A stretch of DNA of 5,944 nt from Actinomycetota bacterium (GTDB taxonomy: Bacteria; Actinomycetota; Thermoleophilia; Gaiellales; Gaiellaceae), in assembly GCA_003136795.1 (NCBI GenBank), contig PLDP01000183.1, positions 1-5,944 on the forward strand. The letters are read 5' to 3'. This document shows positions 5,066 through 5,944 of this stretch, in pieces. Positions within the stretch are counted from its first letter, which is position 1; the number at the start of each line of letters is the position of its first letter. A model generated the notes under the pieces. It saw only the letters and a program-made list of their open reading frames with translations, was not told the DNA's origin and ran no database searches. The position numbers were made by a program, and so were the translations under genes.

Positions 5066-5928
5066 CACGCGCGCAAGGCGCGAACCGAGCGCAACGTGCC
5101 CGTCGCCGCAAGCGCGGTCGCCGCGAGCATCACGAGCGTCACGACGACGATGCGCACCGGCAGTGCGCTGTAGACCGACGTCCACCAGATCGTCGAGGCG
5201 ACCGTCATCACGGCCATCGTCAACGTGGTCGCAGCGGCCAGGAACGTCTCCCGGCGCAGCGACGCGCGGGTCAGCGCGAGCTGTCGCGCTGTGACGACAG
5301 CGACCTGTGTCCAGAGGCCGATCGACGCAACTGTGCCCGCGACCACCACGAGGAACGCGCCGCTGTAGAGCCAGTCGCCCCCGTTGCGCTGCGCGTTCGT
5401 CAGCTGGTGCGCCCAGGCGACGACGCCGGCCAAGACCACACCGGTCAGTCCACTTGCACCGATCGCACGAAGAACGAAGCGATGGATCTTCTCCCAGCCA
5501 CCCGCACGCAGGAACGCAAAGAGCGGCCGCGCGACGAGCGCGATCCCGAGCAAGACCGCCAACGTCCCGAGCTCGGCCCCGAGCAGCACTCCGCTGAATG
5601 CCGCGTTGGCGACACCTCGATCGGTCTCCGGGGTGACGGCCTGCCAATGCTCGGAGGTCTTGGCAAACGCGAGGCCCGCGACGACGAACGCCGCCCACGA
5701 CGAAAGAACGAGCAGCACGCCGGCGCGAATCCGCCCTTCGGGCGGCAGCTCGTCGCCCACGAGGCCCGAGCTGCGCAACCGTTGCACGAGGCCCGCGCCG
5801 ATCACGTCGAGCTTGACGCGCAAAGGGACACTCCCTCCGTCGGCATCGGCCTCGAGCAGGCCCACGAGCTCGTCGCCGTACCGCTCGCGCCAGGCGGGCG
5901 GGTAGGCCCAGAGCAGCCAGGAGCTCAT
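5065..5928 (-). CDS. Hypothetical membrane protein with about six TM helices
   Basis: I do not recognise a named family or a biochemical function. The 287-aa protein opens with an amphipathic segment, LLWAYPPAWRERYGDELVGLL (5-25), whose YP..WR.RYGDE pattern resembles the short N-terminal piece of actinobacterial membrane proteins encoded next to PadR regulators and of some permease-prefix domains (recall, not searched). After a soluble stretch come hydrophobic segments at about 69-89, 111-133, 151-174, 186-212, 229-251 and 256-279, so about six TM helices with a short basic tail (RSVRALRA). No ATP-binding, protease or transport signature is visible. The ATG at 5928 has GGGAG 5-6 nt upstream and forms ATGA with the probable stop of the preceding gene. 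The gene ends where the phosphatase remnant begins, suggesting that it arrived as part of a cassette. Confidence 0.85.
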   Translation of the reverse strand: MSSWLLWAYPPAWRERYGDELVGLLEADADGGSVPLRVKLDVIGAGLVQRLRSSGLVGDELPPEGRIRAGVLLVLSSWAAFVVAGLAFAKTSEHWQAVTPETDRGVANAAFSGVLLGAELGTLAVLLGIALVARPLFAFLRAGGWEKIHRFVLRAIGASGLTGVVLAGVVAWAHQLTNAQRNGGDWLYSGAFLVVVAGTVASIGLWTQVAVVTARQLALTRASLRRETFLAAATTLTMAVMTVASTIWWTSVYSALPVRIVVVTLVMLAATALAATGTLRSVRALRA

Positions 5929-5944
5929 TCCCGCTCCCGGCGCC
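5925..5944 (-). CDS. Probable 3' end of an upstream gene (only five codons visible)
   Basis: The membrane-protein start reads ATGA, and the TGA at 5927-5925 closes a frame that reads RRERE before the window edge. A 4-nt ATGA overlap is a usual sign of translational coupling in an operon. PadR-family regulator genes often precede membrane proteins of this style and can end in a charged helix, so a PadR regulator is a guess. Too little sequence is present to identify it. Confidence 0.35.

Noticed and set aside
4871..5698. 275-codon minus-strand frame overlapping the six-TM gene and the phosphatase remnant
   Set aside because: It is a shifted frame of the membrane protein with Arg/Cys-rich sequence. 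It was checked for the missing RHG half of the phosphatase and does not contain it.
1..5944. A new defence, mobile or multi-gene system, CRISPR array, tRNA or rRNA
   Set aside because: No spaced repeats, transposase, integrase, toxin-antitoxin pair, tRNA-like cloverleaf or rRNA sequence was seen. The genes are ordinary envelope, sugar and housekeeping functions.

Overview
The window is GC-rich (roughly 70% by eye), with dense genes, small or negative spacing and GC-ending codons. A LytR-CpsA-Psr (LCP) wall-polymer ligase, a ROK sugar kinase, an M23 wall peptidase and a PadR-style membrane-protein cassette point to a high-GC actinobacterium. The protein wording (for example the basic YRVYRGGR start of the LCP protein) looks to me most like Thermoleophilia (Gaiellales/Solirubrobacterales), but that placement rests on recall and not on a search.

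Left half (1-2341), all on the minus strand: a ROK-family glucokinase-like gene is followed, with a 1-nt overlap, by rsmI (16S rRNA C1402 2'-O-methyltransferase). After an 87-nt gap with its own promoter-like signals comes a secreted M23 peptidase-like gene, whose Pro/Ala/Asp-rich C-terminal tail runs off the left edge. A 26-bp divergent intergenic region (2342-2367) carries a strong dyad and two overlapping -10-like hexamers, and it separates this block from the plus-strand genes.

Middle (2368-4505), plus strand: an LCP-family membrane protein, then an aldose 1-epimerase (mutarotase)-like gene. The mutarotase gene has no ordinary start codon where its conserved domain begins.

Right part (4507-5944), minus strand: a cytoplasmic FKBP-type peptidyl-prolyl isomerase whose stop is 1 nt from the mutarotase stop. 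Directly upstream, overlapping it by GTGA, is a short C-terminal remnant of a histidine-phosphatase (phosphoglycerate-mutase-like) gene. That remnant abuts the stop of a six-TM hypothetical membrane protein. The last bases probably hold the end of the gene before it, perhaps a PadR regulator.

Themes are cell-envelope construction and remodelling (LCP, M23), sugar handling (ROK kinase, mutarotase) and housekeeping (RsmI, FKBP). I see no defence system, CRISPR array, RNA gene, insertion sequence or clearly new multi-gene system. The most interesting points are regulatory (the divergent dyad; direct repeats before the M23 gene) and evolutionary (the truncated phosphatase; the missing mutarotase start; an altered M23 active site).
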